From: Isoetes taiwanensis
Taxonomy: Eukaryota > Streptophyta > Lycopodiopsida > Isoetales > Isoetaceae
Length of the DNA stretch: 64,000 nt
Reading direction: 5' to 3'
NCBI GenBank assembly: GCA_021234155.1
Contig: JAJEKV010000052.1
Location: 8,043,358-8,107,357, forward strand
Positions within the stretch are counted from its first letter, which is position 1. Each line of letters starts with the position of its first letter. Shown here in pieces: positions 34,001 to 47,000 of this stretch. The notes beneath the pieces were generated by a model. That model was not told where the DNA came from, searched no databases, and was given only the letters and a program-made list of their open reading frames with translations. The translations under genes were made by a program, and so were the position numbers.

Positions 34001-34699
34001 GGAAAAACTGAGCCTGAGAATATAGTTCCTCTGGCATGGGTTTGGCATGTTTAGAACATGCTAAAATCACTTTAAGGGCCGATTTGCCTTAAAGAGACTT
34101 TAGTCTGATGAACTGCCATGGCAGTACTGGGTTTTATGTCTTCTGTGCCTTTTGGTTTGTTTTCATTTACTTTAGCTATTTCTTTGTTGTGCTTTTGTTA
34201 TATTATTGTCATTTCAATTTATTAACAACTAAATAAGAAAGGCCATGACTCTAGCTCTAAGCAGTAGCTAGCAAATTGGTTGCAGATGGTTTGGGTTGAA
34301 TCATTCAAAGTGGAGATGCATGGTTTGAATAAGTAAATTCATTAAGGGATAATTATTGATGAAAGAATTATGAGAATTCAGTGACTCCAAAGATTAAATT
34401 CATTAGCTAAGGAAGTGGATTTTAAATATAAAACATCAGCAACCATAGCTAAGTAATTTTATTTGTAACATTGGGATTTGACGGAATGTGGGGACTTTGA
34501 GTGAGTTTATGGTACTTTTGTCAAGAGAGTACTTGAATGAGAAGCTTATGTGGGCTTTTACAATGTGACTATGGCATAGAGTCATGCATTTGCATTAAGA
34601 AATACTTGTAAGTATAACTAATGAGTTACATTAAAATGAGTAATTCCTATGGAAGATTGGTTTATGTCAAGCTAGTTTGACATAAGTAGGTTGTATGGT

Positions 34700-35522
34700 C
34701 ATTGCGCCATTTTTGTCTTTGTATATGTTCTTGGATCCTTCGGGGTCGGGCTTCTAGTTTCGGTGGCCTAGGTTGCCCCGTCATGTTCATGTCATATGTG
34801 CTCTATGTTATGTTCTTGTGCTTTGTGACACCAGGCGCAGCTTCCTCATAGGTGTAGCTTCTTGGTGTGAATGCACGTCAACTCTTGGAACCCATAGTAA
34901 GAGGACACGTGGGTTGGGGAAGGGTATGCGCATACGAGGTTTGCCCCACCACTCCTGCTACAGGGCTCGAAATGTGAGCTGGTTGGGCATATCTCTGTTA
35001 ACGGGGCCTGCATGTAGGCTGGCTGAGCTTCCTATTGTCTGAAAGTTGTGCGTCATGATGGCTTTGTATATTGGTGATGCTCTTTGCTGCTCATGTGTTG
35101 TATTTTGGTTAATCATGTTGTCATTGTCTAGCACTATACTTATATAGGATCTTCCGTCTGTGCTTGTGCTTATGTTTTTTTTATTCTAGATTTTCAAGAT
35201 GTTCCATCCATGTAGTGGCAGCCATGGATCCTTACTTAGTCACGAGGACTAATCCCAGTGAGTGCATGTGCAGTGAAAGAGCAAGATGATGGTAGCCGTG
35301 CAATTGTGGAGATCGTGGTTGAGTTCTAGAGAAGTTTGTGGATTACTCAGCTAGATATTGTGTATCCGATAATGGATATATTTGAGAATATTATCATTGA
35401 TCAGAAGATTCAATTCTTCACCAACACTATAGTTTTGTAAAGTTCTTATATCAACCTAGATCTAGCCTTAAGTTTAGACAAGATCCTGAGTTGCCAAAAG
35501 GGTCCTCGGCAGGCTCGTCACA
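34700..35522 (-). mobile_element. Possible solo or partial gypsy LTR
   Basis: On the minus strand the segment starts TGTGACGAGCCTGCCGAGG, a start common among plant gypsy LTRs, and it ends on the plus strand in CGTCACA. Inside is GGGCTCGAAATGTGAGCTGG-type text seen in such LTRs. Neither the other end nor a target duplication was found. Confidence 0.3.
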
Positions 35523-36070
35523 ACATCACTACATCTTTTTGCTTCCATTTCAAGCTTTGAGAAGTATATGATCTGCAAAAAGAATGCACTATGCTGTTGC
35601 TTTTCAAAATGCTTGCTCCATGGACCTACAAAATTGGATTTGTTATTTCATGATGCTGCTATCGATTTTTTTGCAAATCCCAATGGAATCCAGGCAACCA
35701 ATTTTGATTCCTTGCAAATTCGACATTAGTTGCAGAGGATTTAAAGAACCACAAGTTCAATGGCATGTAGATGAGAAAAGAAGGAAAACATATGATTGAG
35801 CTATGACTAAATGCCCCATGCCCAAAATTCTTAGCAAAAGTTGGTCTTATGTGATTGAAAAAGCATCAGATGCTTTTTCAATCAAAAACCTTTTCAAAAA
35901 CTTTTTCAGATGCTTTTTTAGATGCAGATTCTGCATGACATCAAAAACTTCCTCATTGGAGCATTCACATCAGCTCATATCATGTACAATTGCATCGTCA
36001 TTGTATTGGCTTAAAATTCAAATACTTTAATTAGACCTTACTTGCCACAGCAAAATCGGCCATTTTATGT
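35523..36070. other. Non-coding, probably decayed transposon
   Basis: Short frames only. It contains an exact inverted repeat AAAAGCATCTGA/TCAGATGCTTTT near 35,861-35,917. It leads directly into a LINE fragment. Confidence 0.3.
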
Positions 36071-36079
36071 AGCCTCTTC

Positions 36080-36690
36080 GCAAACAAATCGCTCTACTTG
36101 TCCTTCGATATGGAGTTGAAGTATGGGGACCAGATCCCTTGCCACTTGGGGAAGATTTAGAACAGGTCCAAAAAGCCTTTTAAATTGGCTCTCAGAGTCA
36201 AACCCAAAGTTTCGTACAATTTTTCTCTAAGCAATAGGATTCTTGCCTCTATAGCGTCCCGAACATGCTTTATCGCCAGAAGGTGATATACATGGAAGAC
36301 ACATGACTTTGGAATCTGGCCTACATATTGGCCATGGATCCACATCGTGTTAAAGCATGTTCGAAAAAGAAATGTGCATATTGGTTCTCTAGATGGAATG
36401 TCCAAGAATAGGGATCTGTACAAGTATAAAATAATGAAGACCATACTTATTTGAAGCAATATATATGCTTCCTTGGTAAATTTTGGGATGCTAGTGCTTT
36501 GGAAAAGGTCGAAACAAATACATGTTATTACATTTGCCCAGGAAAAGGCATAGAAAAATTGCGTTCATTCACCTTGGTGCACATCGCCTCGAAATTGAAA
36601 CAGGTAGATGGAGCCGTAAAGAGCATGAAAATAAGATATGTCAATGTTGCAGAAAATCACAAACTCAGCGCATCAACAAGAATATAAATC
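36080..36690 (+). pseudogene. LINE C-terminal fragment, third copy of the family
   Basis: The plus strand reads GVEVWGPDPLPLGEDLEQVQ and KAL, corresponding to VEVWGP and DLEQVQKALLA in the LINE at 60.8 kb. Later frames give RIAFIHLGAHRLEIETGRW and KICQCC, matching the FIASIRTGAHHLRFDTGR and CRRC blocks there. It is full of frame breaks. It stops about 65 bp from the end of the Vma12-like coding region. Confidence 0.7.
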
Positions 36691-36754
36691 ATAGGCGCCT
36701 GCTCATTAAAAGCATCACTTTATTATCAACAGAATATTATACAACAAAAAGACA

Positions 36755-38306
36755 TCAAGCAAGCTTCCTCTTGAACTTTTTCTTCTCATATTGAGACGTG
36801 TTTATGATAAACAATAGGGTTTCAACTATCATGGCAAGAAATAGGCCAGCTAAACCTCCAACTGCATGCTGTACAGGTTAACTAAGAGTTAGTCACAGAA
36901 CTTGGAGATGAGCAAAATAAATTCTTGAATTCCTTACAAGCACTTGGTTATCCCTAAATTGGGATCGTAAAGCGACATATCCGAAGGCAAAGCCCGTAAA
37001 CATAGCAACAATAACATGCAACCCTGCACAGTCATTCAGCTTCATAAGAAACAAAATAATTGATTGATGTTTGATGTTTGAGATATCCCAAGACAATAAT
37101 CCAGCATGCAAATGTCCCCAGATTAAGTTTATATTATAAAGGGGGCGAACAATGTAATGAGATAAAAATGGCAGTGAGCTAACAAGGCAGCGATTAAGGT
37201 CTATGCTTGATAGCCCTCAAAACATAAACTTCTTTGAAGTTCAAGTTATGACTGAACTTTAAGGACGTGATCTGTACTGGAATAATAGCAGATTTAAAAT
37301 TGAACCATTTATGACATGACCATTGTGCTAGCCTTTCTCTAGATTCAAGGTTAGGCCTTCAGCTTTCTTCTTTGTAGCTATACAGGTTCTGTAACCCCAG
37401 TGCCATTTACTAAGTTTTAAAGTTATGCAGCCTTCAGTTTAGTTGTGACCCCATTCAAAAATCTGTATATCGTATGCAACTCATCAAATAAAATAACTTG
37501 CAGATATTATACTTCCTAGAAAGATATATGGCAGAGATACACACAAGATAGTATAGATGCAGTGAAAGCAGCAACCTTTATGTTTCCACATGATTTTGCA
37601 GCACGCTAATAAGTCATTCATTAGATCTAAATTTGTCTAATTGAAAAAGTAAGATGTATGAAAATTTGCAGGAGAGTCCCAGATCTATAATCCTCATCCA
37701 AGACATTTGTAGAGAAAAGATATGGTTTAACAGAAGAAAATTAGGAATCAACTTATTTCTACAGTGGCTAAGCTACAAGAGCTGAGATAAACGTACTGAC
37801 CTAAACCCAGCTGGTCTTTGTAAGACGAGAAAGGCTCTGGTTCATCTCTTCGCCCGGTCACATCTTTAACTAGCTCATTGTAAGCTTTCTGATCTGCTAT
37901 CTCTTGCAACTTGGCAAGACGTTCCTTAAGTTCCTTGCTCTGCAATTAAGCGAGGAACACATGTGGATGAGATGTTGATAATAGGTACATATATAATAAA
38001 AAAAACTCTTACCTTTTCTCGGGGCTTCGGCCGCTCGAAAACAAGGCTAGATCCTTGGAGAAGTGAATGCAAAGACCCAACATGTTCTAGGTTTTTCTGA
38101 CGCAAGAGTTTCCATAGATCACGGACCAGAAGATAAGGGACAGTAGGAGCTGCTTGATATTGCACTGCCAAATCAGATAGCTCCGGACAAGAATTCCCTA
38201 AAGCAGCGCCAGCAAGGAGAATTTGCTGAATGGCCTTTGTAGATTTCAAAAGCAAGCCAGATCTCAAGGGACTGGATTTTTCATCAGATAAGTGCTCCAT
38301 TCCCAT
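36755..38306 (-). CDS. V-ATPase assembly factor, Vma12/TMEM199-like
   Basis: Four coding exons on the minus strand give a complete 210-residue protein: 38,306-38,013, 37,939-37,801, 37,023-36,938 and 36,868-36,755. All introns are GT-AG and phases match. The ATG at 38,306 is preceded at once by an in-frame stop. The middle reads ERLAKLQEIADQKAYNELVK then DVTGRRDEPEPFSSYKDQLG, the conserved cytosolic segment of this family. Two membrane spans follow (HVIVAMFTGFAFGYVAL; GGLAGLFLAMIVETLLFII) and the tail is lysine-rich (KKKFKRKLA), suited to ER retention. The yeast homologue helps assemble the V-ATPase V0 sector in the ER. No coding defect was seen, so it is probably expressed. Long introns hold no obvious insertions. 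Confidence 0.9.
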
Positions 38307-39929
38307 CTACGCATTCACAACTTCTTCACATCCCATATGCTCTTTCCATAACCCTAATTTCGCTATCTGGAGGCTGATAACATCGCCAGGACAATATGGT
38401 GTAGATAACGTCCTGGCCCGAGGACGAAGTAACAGAAAAAGCTGGAAGCCCCAAATCAAATGAGACACACTAGAATCTCCTATTCCAAAAAGACATATCT
38501 ACTTAAAAAACTACAAAAGATTCAAAGGGTACAGGGGGAAGACAATACCTTTTCGTGTTGTAGTCAAAGCGCAGAACCGTTGTTCCAGAGATATTGAACC
38601 AAAGCTTGGATTATAACCTGTTGTTCCAGAGATATTGAACCAAAGCTTGGATTATAACCTGTGAACCCGAAACAACAAAATCACAGATGGGTCAAGCAAG
38701 AAGTGAGAATTATCGTTCCAAACCCCTGAATACTTGGAGCAAGCCCAGAGCAAATAGAGAAAACGACAGATGCAAAGGGATCGTTGAACTAAAACCTCTC
38801 GAATTGGTACTTCACAAAGATACGATCCAGCCTCAGAACTTGCCAACTGCTGTAAACTACTGAAGTTATTCTGTAACCCTGTTATATTATTGCGACACAG
38901 GCTTAAACATCGAATGCTAGAAGGAATATGCTGGCAGATACGTTTGTAGGGCTAGTTTGTCCCTCGTAATATGACTTGCTGTAAATTCGGGCTTCCTACC
39001 AAGTTCGGAACTGTAACCTAGATGAAGCTACTTTAGGTCTGCAGATTCTCGGTTGCCAAAGGCAGCAAATACTCTCTCCCTTACATTATTTATTGCAGAA
39101 CTAAAGAACGAAATTAGATATTACCAAGGAAAGAAGGAATACCGGCTCTAATATCTTTTTGAGTGATGCAAACACGAAGTTTATTTAGGAAAATTTGAAA
39201 AGCTGGGAAGAGAGCCAGAGAGGTGGTGGATTCTATATCCGGAAGCTCAAAATTGAATGAAAGCAGTACCTGGCTTGGGAAATATCGCCTGGGTTTCTTG
39301 CCGGGAGCTTCGATGCCTACTCGAATCAGTGCCAGAGGACTGTGGAGCAAGCAGGTCGCTTTGATTCTCGACAAGAGCCACACCTATTTGTCCCGTAAGA
39401 TCATTTCTGGCGAAGTTCCGGCAGCCGCGTCATAGGTAGAAGGCACAGCGCGAAGCTTATCACTGAATTTTATGCACTAGTCTTGTGGAGGTTTCGCTCA
39501 TTGCCATTGATAAAAGTTGAACTATAAAATGAATTTTATAAAAAAAGTGTTCAATTTTTGAGGAAAGACCAACGGTAGGTTGGAGATGACACTTAACTGC
39601 CGGATGGATAGACGGCGTTTTAGTGTCAACCTAAGTTGGCCCCAACTATGGTCATGAAAAGGCCGTGTTTAGCAGTAGCAGCATCTGCCTAAACTATATC
39701 AAAACCAAATGGGTTGGAGACTCTAATAAGAAAAAGAAAAAAGGCAATTCACAAGTACAGAAATTGTGTGCCCACCTGATTCAACCCAGAACATCCTGCA
39801 TCACCTGATTCAACCCAGAACATGCCAGATCTGGGGCCAAAATATGCAGGTTTTAGAGCAAATTCAAATCACTGAAGCTTGGTTACATCAAGAGCAAACA
39901 TTTAGCCATTTGATCTGCACCCAAAAGTA
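38307..39929 (-). promoter_or_regulatory. Upstream region of the Vma12-like gene
   Basis: 1.6 kb separates the Vma12-like ATG from the PPR stop codon. It probably holds an untranslated first exon, a leader intron and the promoter; plausible exon text lies at 38,310-38,440 and 39,110-39,430, but boundaries could not be fixed. It contains a 41-bp tandem duplication and a short repeat CACCTGATTCAACCCAGAAC at 39,774 and 39,801. Confidence 0.4.
38580..38661. repeat. 41-bp tandem duplication
   Basis: TTGTTCCAGAGATATTGAAC... is present twice in direct succession (38,580-38,620 and 38,621-38,661), without differences that I can see, in the probable leader of the Vma12-like gene. Confidence 0.95.
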
Positions 39930-42326
39930 TCACGACAACAAAGAACTCAAGCCAACTATTTCAGTACAGCAACGCTTGCCTAACACATAGTCAGCATGAA
40001 TCCTGCAAGAATTAAGCAAACTTATCCATCCTATAAAATTAGCTTCCATGGTGGCTTTTAGTATATCTTCTGCTTCATTAAGAAAACCTGCACGCCCAAG
40101 AAGGTCAATCACACATGTGAAATGGAACATGGTTGGCCTGACACCGTGAAGCCTTGCCATAGCATTTAAGTAGAAACACCCTTCATCAACTAAACCAGCA
40201 TGACTGCATGCAAGAAGAACGCTAGTGAGTGTCCCTTCATCTGGCATTACACCTTCCTTTTGCATGTTCTTACAAGAATCAAGGGCCAGTAGACCATCTC
40301 CATTTTGTGCATACCCTGTAATCATTGCATTCCATGCTATTATATCCCTAATGGACAAACCATCAAAAACTTTGCAAGCCTCCCTTAGATACCCACATTT
40401 AGCATACATGTCAACGAGTGCATTCCCCACAACTATGCTGTGTTGAAAATGACTTTTAACAATCTGCCCATGTATGCAAATGCCTTGTCTAAGTGCCCCT
40501 ATGCTGGCACAAGCCCGTAAGATGCTAGAAAAAGTGACTTCATTTGGAGTTATGCCCAACTGCTGCATCTCAGTAAAGCATTCCAGGGCTTTTTTACCAT
40601 CTCCACTTTGGGCATATCCTGAAATTATAGTGTTCCAAGAAATAATGTTTGGTCTTATACCTCTTCCCTGCATCTCTTTGAAACATTGTAAGGCCATGAC
40701 GCCTTTCCCCTGGAGGGTGTATCCTGCAATCAGAGCATTCCATGACACCACATCTGGAAGCACACCTTCTTGTTGCATTGTCTCAAAACATTTTAGAGCC
40801 AGAAAGTGTTTCCCATTCTGGGCATATCCTGCAATCATCGTGTTCCATGAAACCACATCTGGACTTGGCAATTCATCAAACACTTTACCAGCATCTTCTA
40901 GATGCCCACTTGTCATATACATATGAACTAGAGCATTGCTTACGATGACATCTGATTGGCATCCACATTTCATTATTTGCTCATGAATGATCTTACCTTG
41001 TTTTATTGCACCCATGTTTGTACATGCTTTTATAATAGTTGAGTACGTCACTTCGTCAGGTGCAATACCTTCATGTTGCATCTTTGCAAACCAACCCAGA
41101 GCTCTAAGGCCTGTATCCTGCACATATCCTGCAAGCATTGCATTCCAAGACACCAAATCTGGTTTTACGCCTTCCTTTTGCATTTGCTCAAAACAATCTA
41201 AAGCAAATTCAGTTTTTCCATGTTGCACATAACCCCCAATCATTGCATTCCATGATATCACATCCCGATTGGGCATCTTCATAAGGATTTTAGTTGCTTC
41301 TTCCCAGTTCCCACACAAAATATACATGTGGAGCAGGCTATTTGCTACTACCACATCTGTGTCAAGCCTTCTTTCAATAATCTGACTATGGGCTATTCTG
41401 CCTTGTTCTATGGCTCTTTCATTGGCACATGCTTTAAGTACACTAGAAAATGTGAATTTGTCGGGTTCCATTCCTAATTTCTGCATCTTCTCGAGACACT
41501 TCCCTACAAGAAGCCATTCATTATGTTGCGAGTAGCCCAAGATAACTGAATTCCATGAAATTATATCAGGTTCTATACCATCTTGCTCGATCTTATTGAG
41601 GAACTCAAAACCCAAATGACCTTGTCCACAGTAGACGTATCCTGCGATGATTGCATTCCATGTTACCACATTTTGATTCACCAATTTGCCGAAGACCTCA
41701 CATGAATCTCTCAGGCTTAAGCATGTTGCATACATGTGAATCAACGTGCTTCCCAAGTAAACATCCAGTTGAAGCCCATCTTGGATTATCTGACTGTGAA
41801 TTATCCTTCCATGATAAATTGCTTTCATTAATGTGCATGCCTTGAGAATAGCAAGAGAACTGTGAGTATTATTTTTCACACATGACTGTCGCAATCCATA
41901 ATACAATTCAAGAGCAGTAAAGCCTTGTGCAATATTGACATGTGCCGAGATAATTGCAGCCCATGTATAGGCAGTTGTCTCTGAAATTCTATCAAATGAC
42001 TGATTCGCTTCACATATGGTTCCACAGTCAGAGAAAAGCTTTATGAGATGATCACCCAAAACTGCAATTGAATCATGTCCACTAAAAATTATAAGTGACT
42101 GCACTTGCCTGCCAAGTTTGAGACATTTTGCTTTCCTGCATTCCTGCAGAAAATGATATGCGTCATTTCGAGTGATTTCCAACAAAAATCTGGCAAGATG
42201 AATCTCCTCCCGCAGATTCCTCCCATTGTGAAATTTGCAGAAATCTTCAACATTCCTGGCAAATGACAGTGCCAGCCCAGGAGCCTTTTTTGAACAATAA
42301 AAACCAGTCATGTCTGAAAGTAGCAT
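39930..42326 (-). CDS. Pentatricopeptide repeat (PPR) protein, PLS class
   Basis: A single uninterrupted frame of 798 residues starts at ATG 42,326, with an in-frame stop five codons upstream. A CTTTTTCAG acceptor 5' of it suggests a leader intron. From about residue 90 onward it is an array of PPR motifs with the usual signatures: DVVSWNTMIAGYAQNG, ALKCFETMQQEGVLPDVVSW, TFSSILRACASIGALRQG and VVGNALVDMYAKCG. An ACSHAGLVDEGCFYLNAM and VIDLLGRAGFLNEAEDIL block comes before the C-terminus. Such proteins bind organelle RNA for editing, splicing or stabilisation. The E motif is begun (LLNSCRIHADYVLGKRC) and then lost, and there is no DYW domain. The protein may therefore be truncated relative to its ancestor or act in trans. 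Targeting was not predicted. Confidence 0.92.
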   Translation of the reverse strand: MLLSDMTGFYCSKKAPGLALSFARNVEDFCKFHNGRNLREEIHLARFLLEITRNDAYHFLQECRKAKCLKLGRQVQSLIIFSGHDSIAVLGDHLIKLFSDCGTICEANQSFDRISETTAYTWAAIISAHVNIAQGFTALELYYGLRQSCVKNNTHSSLAILKACTLMKAIYHGRIIHSQIIQDGLQLDVYLGSTLIHMYATCLSLRDSCEVFGKLVNQNVVTWNAIIAGYVYCGQGHLGFEFLNKIEQDGIEPDIISWNSVILGYSQHNEWLLVGKCLEKMQKLGMEPDKFTFSSVLKACANERAIEQGRIAHSQIIERRLDTDVVVANSLLHMYILCGNWEEATKILMKMPNRDVISWNAMIGGYVQHGKTEFALDCFEQMQKEGVKPDLVSWNAMLAGYVQDTGLRALGWFAKMQHEGIAPDEVTYSTIIKACTNMGAIKQGKIIHEQIMKCGCQSDVIVSNALVHMYMTSGHLEDAGKVFDELPSPDVVSWNTMIAGYAQNGKHFLALKCFETMQQEGVLPDVVSWNALIAGYTLQGKGVMALQCFKEMQGRGIRPNIISWNTIISGYAQSGDGKKALECFTEMQQLGITPNEVTFSSILRACASIGALRQGICIHGQIVKSHFQHSIVVGNALVDMYAKCGYLREACKVFDGLSIRDIIAWNAMITGYAQNGDGLLALDSCKNMQKEGVMPDEGTLTSVLLACSHAGLVDEGCFYLNAMARLHGVRPTMFHFTCVIDLLGRAGFLNEAEDILKATMEANFIGWISLLNSCRIHADYVLGKRCCTEIVGLSSLLS

Positions 42327-44033
42327 ACATCTTCCTCGTCAGGAGAAGGATCGTCTGAAAAAGAGACATGAAATGAGTAGATGAGTTCCTGACCAATTAT
42401 CCAGACACGATGTCTACATGGTGTCATTACGATATACCATTTGCCATGCTACAACTGAATGGCATGAGAAACAAATAGACGGGATGACAAAAAAATCCAT
42501 AAGCCCTGTGTGAAAAGTCATCAGCAGCAAATGATATAACTGCATTCTTGATCACTGGATTAGCAACATTCCAGACCACATGGTAGGATTTAAAAATCAA
42601 TACAAACTCCTGAACCACAAAACAAAAAAGAGTTAGGACACAAAAGAAGAAAGCATGAGACTGAATAACAAGATGAATAGGGGGGATTCAACTTCAAACT
42701 AAGTAAAAAGGGTTGGAAAAAGTAGCAACTCAAAATACTTACATACTCATAATAGAAAATTAGAAAAATAATAACAAATCTACTCTGAGTTAGGACACAA
42801 AGGAAGGAAGCACGGGACTGAATAACAGGAAAAATAACACATGAATAGGCGAGATCTAACCTTAACAACCGAGTTAAAAGAACTGGAAAAAGTAGAAGTG
42901 AATTGCCTACAGAGCCTGCCTGAGGTAGCATAGATTAGAAAATATATTTGTAGCAGTAAGGATTTACACCATGGCTCTGGATTTACGTCTCTCCTGGTTC
43001 AGTTCTCTATTGTCAAGACAAGCAGAAGACGGGAGCCTTAAGAAAGAAGAAAATGACTGGACGAGCGGAAAAAAGGATGCTAAAAAATATAAATCTGAAC
43101 ATGAAGAGCACAAGAGAAAGATTGAATCTGTGGTCAAACAATTGAAATTCTTCAAATATGTGCAAAAAAGCATAAATAAACTCTGGGGAGCTGCATCATT
43201 TGCAACCAAGAAATCTCTCCAAGACGTTTGCAACCAAGAAATTAAAAACATCTAAGAATGCAAATTAGATCTCCCTCTTTTTCGGCACCATTTCCATTTG
43301 ATTTTTCTCCTTTTCTTTCAACGATGGCCTGAACGATGTACCTGAGTCATCGCCTTCATGATTTCTTCGTACCTTATTTTCTAATTCTGCCATCAAGGCA
43401 CACAAGATGTCTTTGTGGAACATTGGCTAGGAAATGTGTCAATTTTTCTTCACCGGACTCCTCCCGACCTTTGCTTTTATCAGCTCCGCTTGCAGACACT
43501 AAGGGGGGACCAAAAAAAAAAACTCTAAATGAAACGATATAAATAAATCCCACAAACGCTCTTAAATGAGCAAATTTCAAAAATAGAAAACAACAAGCTT
43601 ATGGGAACTTACTCTTGAAGAATGAAGACTGAGTGCAAGCGCAAATCTGAGAGCAATGCATCGCAAACCTGAAAGCAATGCATCGAAATATGAAGACTGG
43701 CGAGAGTAGTGCCGCGCCAACACGAAATTCGATCCATTTTTGTTACGCGGTAAATTTTGTTGGTTTGATAGGCATCAAAAACTAGTCATTGCATATATTT
43801 TCTGTTGCAAAGGTCATAAGAAAATAGTTACTGTCATATATTTTAGGTTGCAATAGTCATAAGAAAAATGTTAAGGTGAATATGTACTGCCTATTTTATC
43901 TTCAATAGGGAATGCAAATGCAATGGCTTGTGGTTTTTAGTTAACTCTCCAAGAAGAATTTTTCCAAAAACTCAAATGTTCTGCGGTTTTATATGTAGAT
44001 CCATCATATGTTGAACATACGAGTGCTCTAAAT
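42327..44033. other. PPR leader and intergenic region
   Basis: It contains the probable leader intron of the PPR gene and its promoter. A plus-strand frame at 42,971-43,255 (94 residues, Lys-rich, KKEENDWTSGKKDAKKYKSE) is not recognised and could be chance. Near 43,800-43,870 the phrase GTTGCAA.GGTCATAAGAAAA occurs twice and may be subterminal repeats of the CACTA element that follows. Confidence 0.4.
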
Positions 44034-47000
44034 ATGTCACTCTCTGAGAGTAAGAGCTATAATAGTGGGGATGATTGCTTGCCACGTCGCAAGTCATCTT
44101 CTTATTCGCCCTCATCAAATTCATTTTTAGTATCTCGTCAAAGACAGAGAAAAAAAGCTAGGAGAGACCCGATTGAAGCCTTCTACCTCCATCGGTGCAG
44201 TTGTTGGTGCAACAAATGTAATGGCAGGACTAGTCTTTCCTATCAACGTTCGACAACAGCATGAAGCAGAGTTTGGTATATCTCGAAGTCGACCTTTGCA
44301 ACCTGATGAAGAAAATGACCTCGAACATGAAGCAAATATTGTAAGTGTGTCCTACATCAAAAAAATTTATTTTTACTATTAATTCTATTTATGTATACAC
44401 CCATGTTTGGTTATTTGCCCATTTGGTGTTGCCACTTAGAAGTCGTCTTTTTTCCTTCGTTATCACTTTTACATATTTTTTGTGGGTGTCGATATTGTGG
44501 GTTTCGATGAATTATAGACATTTATTGTAGAGTTTAGAGTTGTTTTCTATGATTTCTTATACTAAACCATGTTTGTAACATTGAGTCATCAATAATATAA
44601 CCCTAGACCATTACAATATCATGCAAGACTGATCCGATAGAGTTGCTTTATTCTAGGGAGCAATGCTGTCATTTAGGGTTCGATAGGTTTTTTATTTATT
44701 ATAAGTGGGTATATAGTAAAGAAAATATTTTTTATACTGTTTAAAACTTCAATCCTTGGTTATGTTCCCATTATTTGCCTTTGCCATTTATGAATTATCT
44801 TTTTAATATATTTGCTTGTTTTGTTATTTACTTCTAATTGTATTCTATTTGGTCCATGTAGTCCTCAGATGAAGTGTCTGGCTCACACATTGCTTTCGCG
44901 CGTGAGGATGTGATTCTTGATACCATCACAAATTTCTTTCCAATAAATGAACATACCAATGGTGGTGAAAATGATGATGGTGTGAATATAAGTAACAGAG
45001 ATGATAACTCGCACATGGAGAAAGCAACATATCTTCACAATGAGGCAAGCACACCATTGTTTCCAAACGCTCGTGTTTCTCGCCTTGTCGCTTGCATACT
45101 TATTCTCAATCTCCAACACAAAGTTGGTTGGAGCAACAATAGTGTTTCTGAACTTTTCAGATATGTAAATGCAAGTCATCGAAACATTAATAGAAGTTTA
45201 TTTCTATATGCTTATTTGCCTTTTTTATAGTTTGCTTGATAGAATATTACTAGATGGGCATCGTCTTCCAAAATCTAGGAGGGAGGCTAGGGAGCTATTG
45301 CGTTCATTTGGACTAGAGTATAACGTCGTGCATGCATGTGTTAATGATTGTATTCTATTTCCTAAAGACTATGCAAATGATCAATCATGTCCGAAGTGTA
45401 AGGAAGCGCACTATGAGGAAGGCAGAAAGTCAAAAGTGGCAAGAAAGGTATTACATCATATGCCTATAATCCCTCGACTTCGACATATTTTTCGATCGCC
45501 CACACTAGCAGATTTCATGGACTATCGTGCACGACATCGTAATAGAGATGGAAAGATGAAGACCCTTGCTGATGGGGCTTTGTGGAAGCAGATAGAGGAA
45601 AAGTGGCCTATATTTGCATTGGAACCCCGCAACGTTAGACTTGGGCTAGGGATTGACGGTGTTTGCCCCTAGGTCATCCTCTCATACTGTGTGGTCTGTG
45701 GCAGTTATAAATTATAACATTCCACCATGGATGGCTACAAAACCTGGCCATATCATGTTGACTTTGATTATTCCATGTATGTATGCGTATGTAAAACTTA
45801 GTTTTTATTGCTTGTATTAAGTATGGAATGGGATATTGCAGGAAAATATAAAGTAAAAAACATGAATGTCTACTTAGAACCTTTGGTGGAAGAACAGAGA
45901 TTCTATGGAAGGGAGTACATATGTATGACATTTCTAAAACTCCACATGACTTTACGTTCCATGGGATGTTATGCTTTACTCTTCATGACTATCCAGGTTT
46001 TACAGAAGCTTCAGGTATGATGTACTATAATGCAAAATCGTAAAAAATCTTAGATGTTATTTGAATTAAGCTTTTGTTGAGATTGTAGGTCTACAAACAA
46101 GTGGTGCATATGGATGTCCTTCTTGTGGGATTAGCTTAACATCTTATAGGTCAAAACATCTGAAGAAGCAAATATATGTTGGACAGAAAAAGTACTTGAC
46201 AGAGGGCCATCCTACACGTGGATCCGATGAGACCTCGAAGCCAACGAGATGGACACCTAAGGATTGATTGGGTGCTTGGAAGGAGATGAATCCCAATGCG
46301 AATTACTTGACTAGTTATGAAGATGCAAATGCAAACTTTCCACCAGGAATGAAGAGGTTATCCATATTCTATAGGCTGGATTATTGGAGTGACTTGGAGT
46401 TGGTGCATTTACTTGATCCCATGCACATCTTCAAAAATGTCGCACATTCTCTTTGGCAGCATATAACAGGAGAACGGGAAACATTGGCTGCTAGGATGGA
46501 TCTGAAAGAGCAAAAAATGAAAAAGAAATATTGGACGATCGAGAAGAAAGGCGGGAAAACCCTCACATGGAAACAAGGTGCATGGGTTCTAGGGAAAAAA
46601 CAAGTTTTTGAGGTGAACAAAAGGATATCAAAGGTACACATACCAACTGGATATAGAGCGTCTTTGCGAAAGGCATTTACTAAAAAAGTCAGTCTCATTG
46701 GATTAAAATCCCATGATTGGCACAAGTTTCTCCAGGTATACTTTTGATTTGTATGCTCTAGTTTCTTATGAAAAAAATGTATTTTAACATATGCACGTAT
46801 ACTTCGTGGATTTTCCAGCATATACTTCCATGTATTATAGGGGATTTCTTGACCCCACAGGGTAAATTTGCAAGGTGGAAAGAGATTGAAGTGGCTGAGA
46901 TATCAAAAGTAGAGGAGGAAGTGATTATACTGCTTTGTGACATTGAAAAGGAATTTCCCACTAGTTTTTTGACCTTCAGGTACTACTAAACAAATCCATG

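Noticed and set aside
34700-35522. Complete solo LTR with target duplication
   Set aside because: The word after the CA end (ACATC) is not found before a TG start in the preceding 2 kb.
40225-41845. Plus-strand frames across the PPR gene
   Set aside because: Antisense shadows of a repetitive PPR coding sequence.
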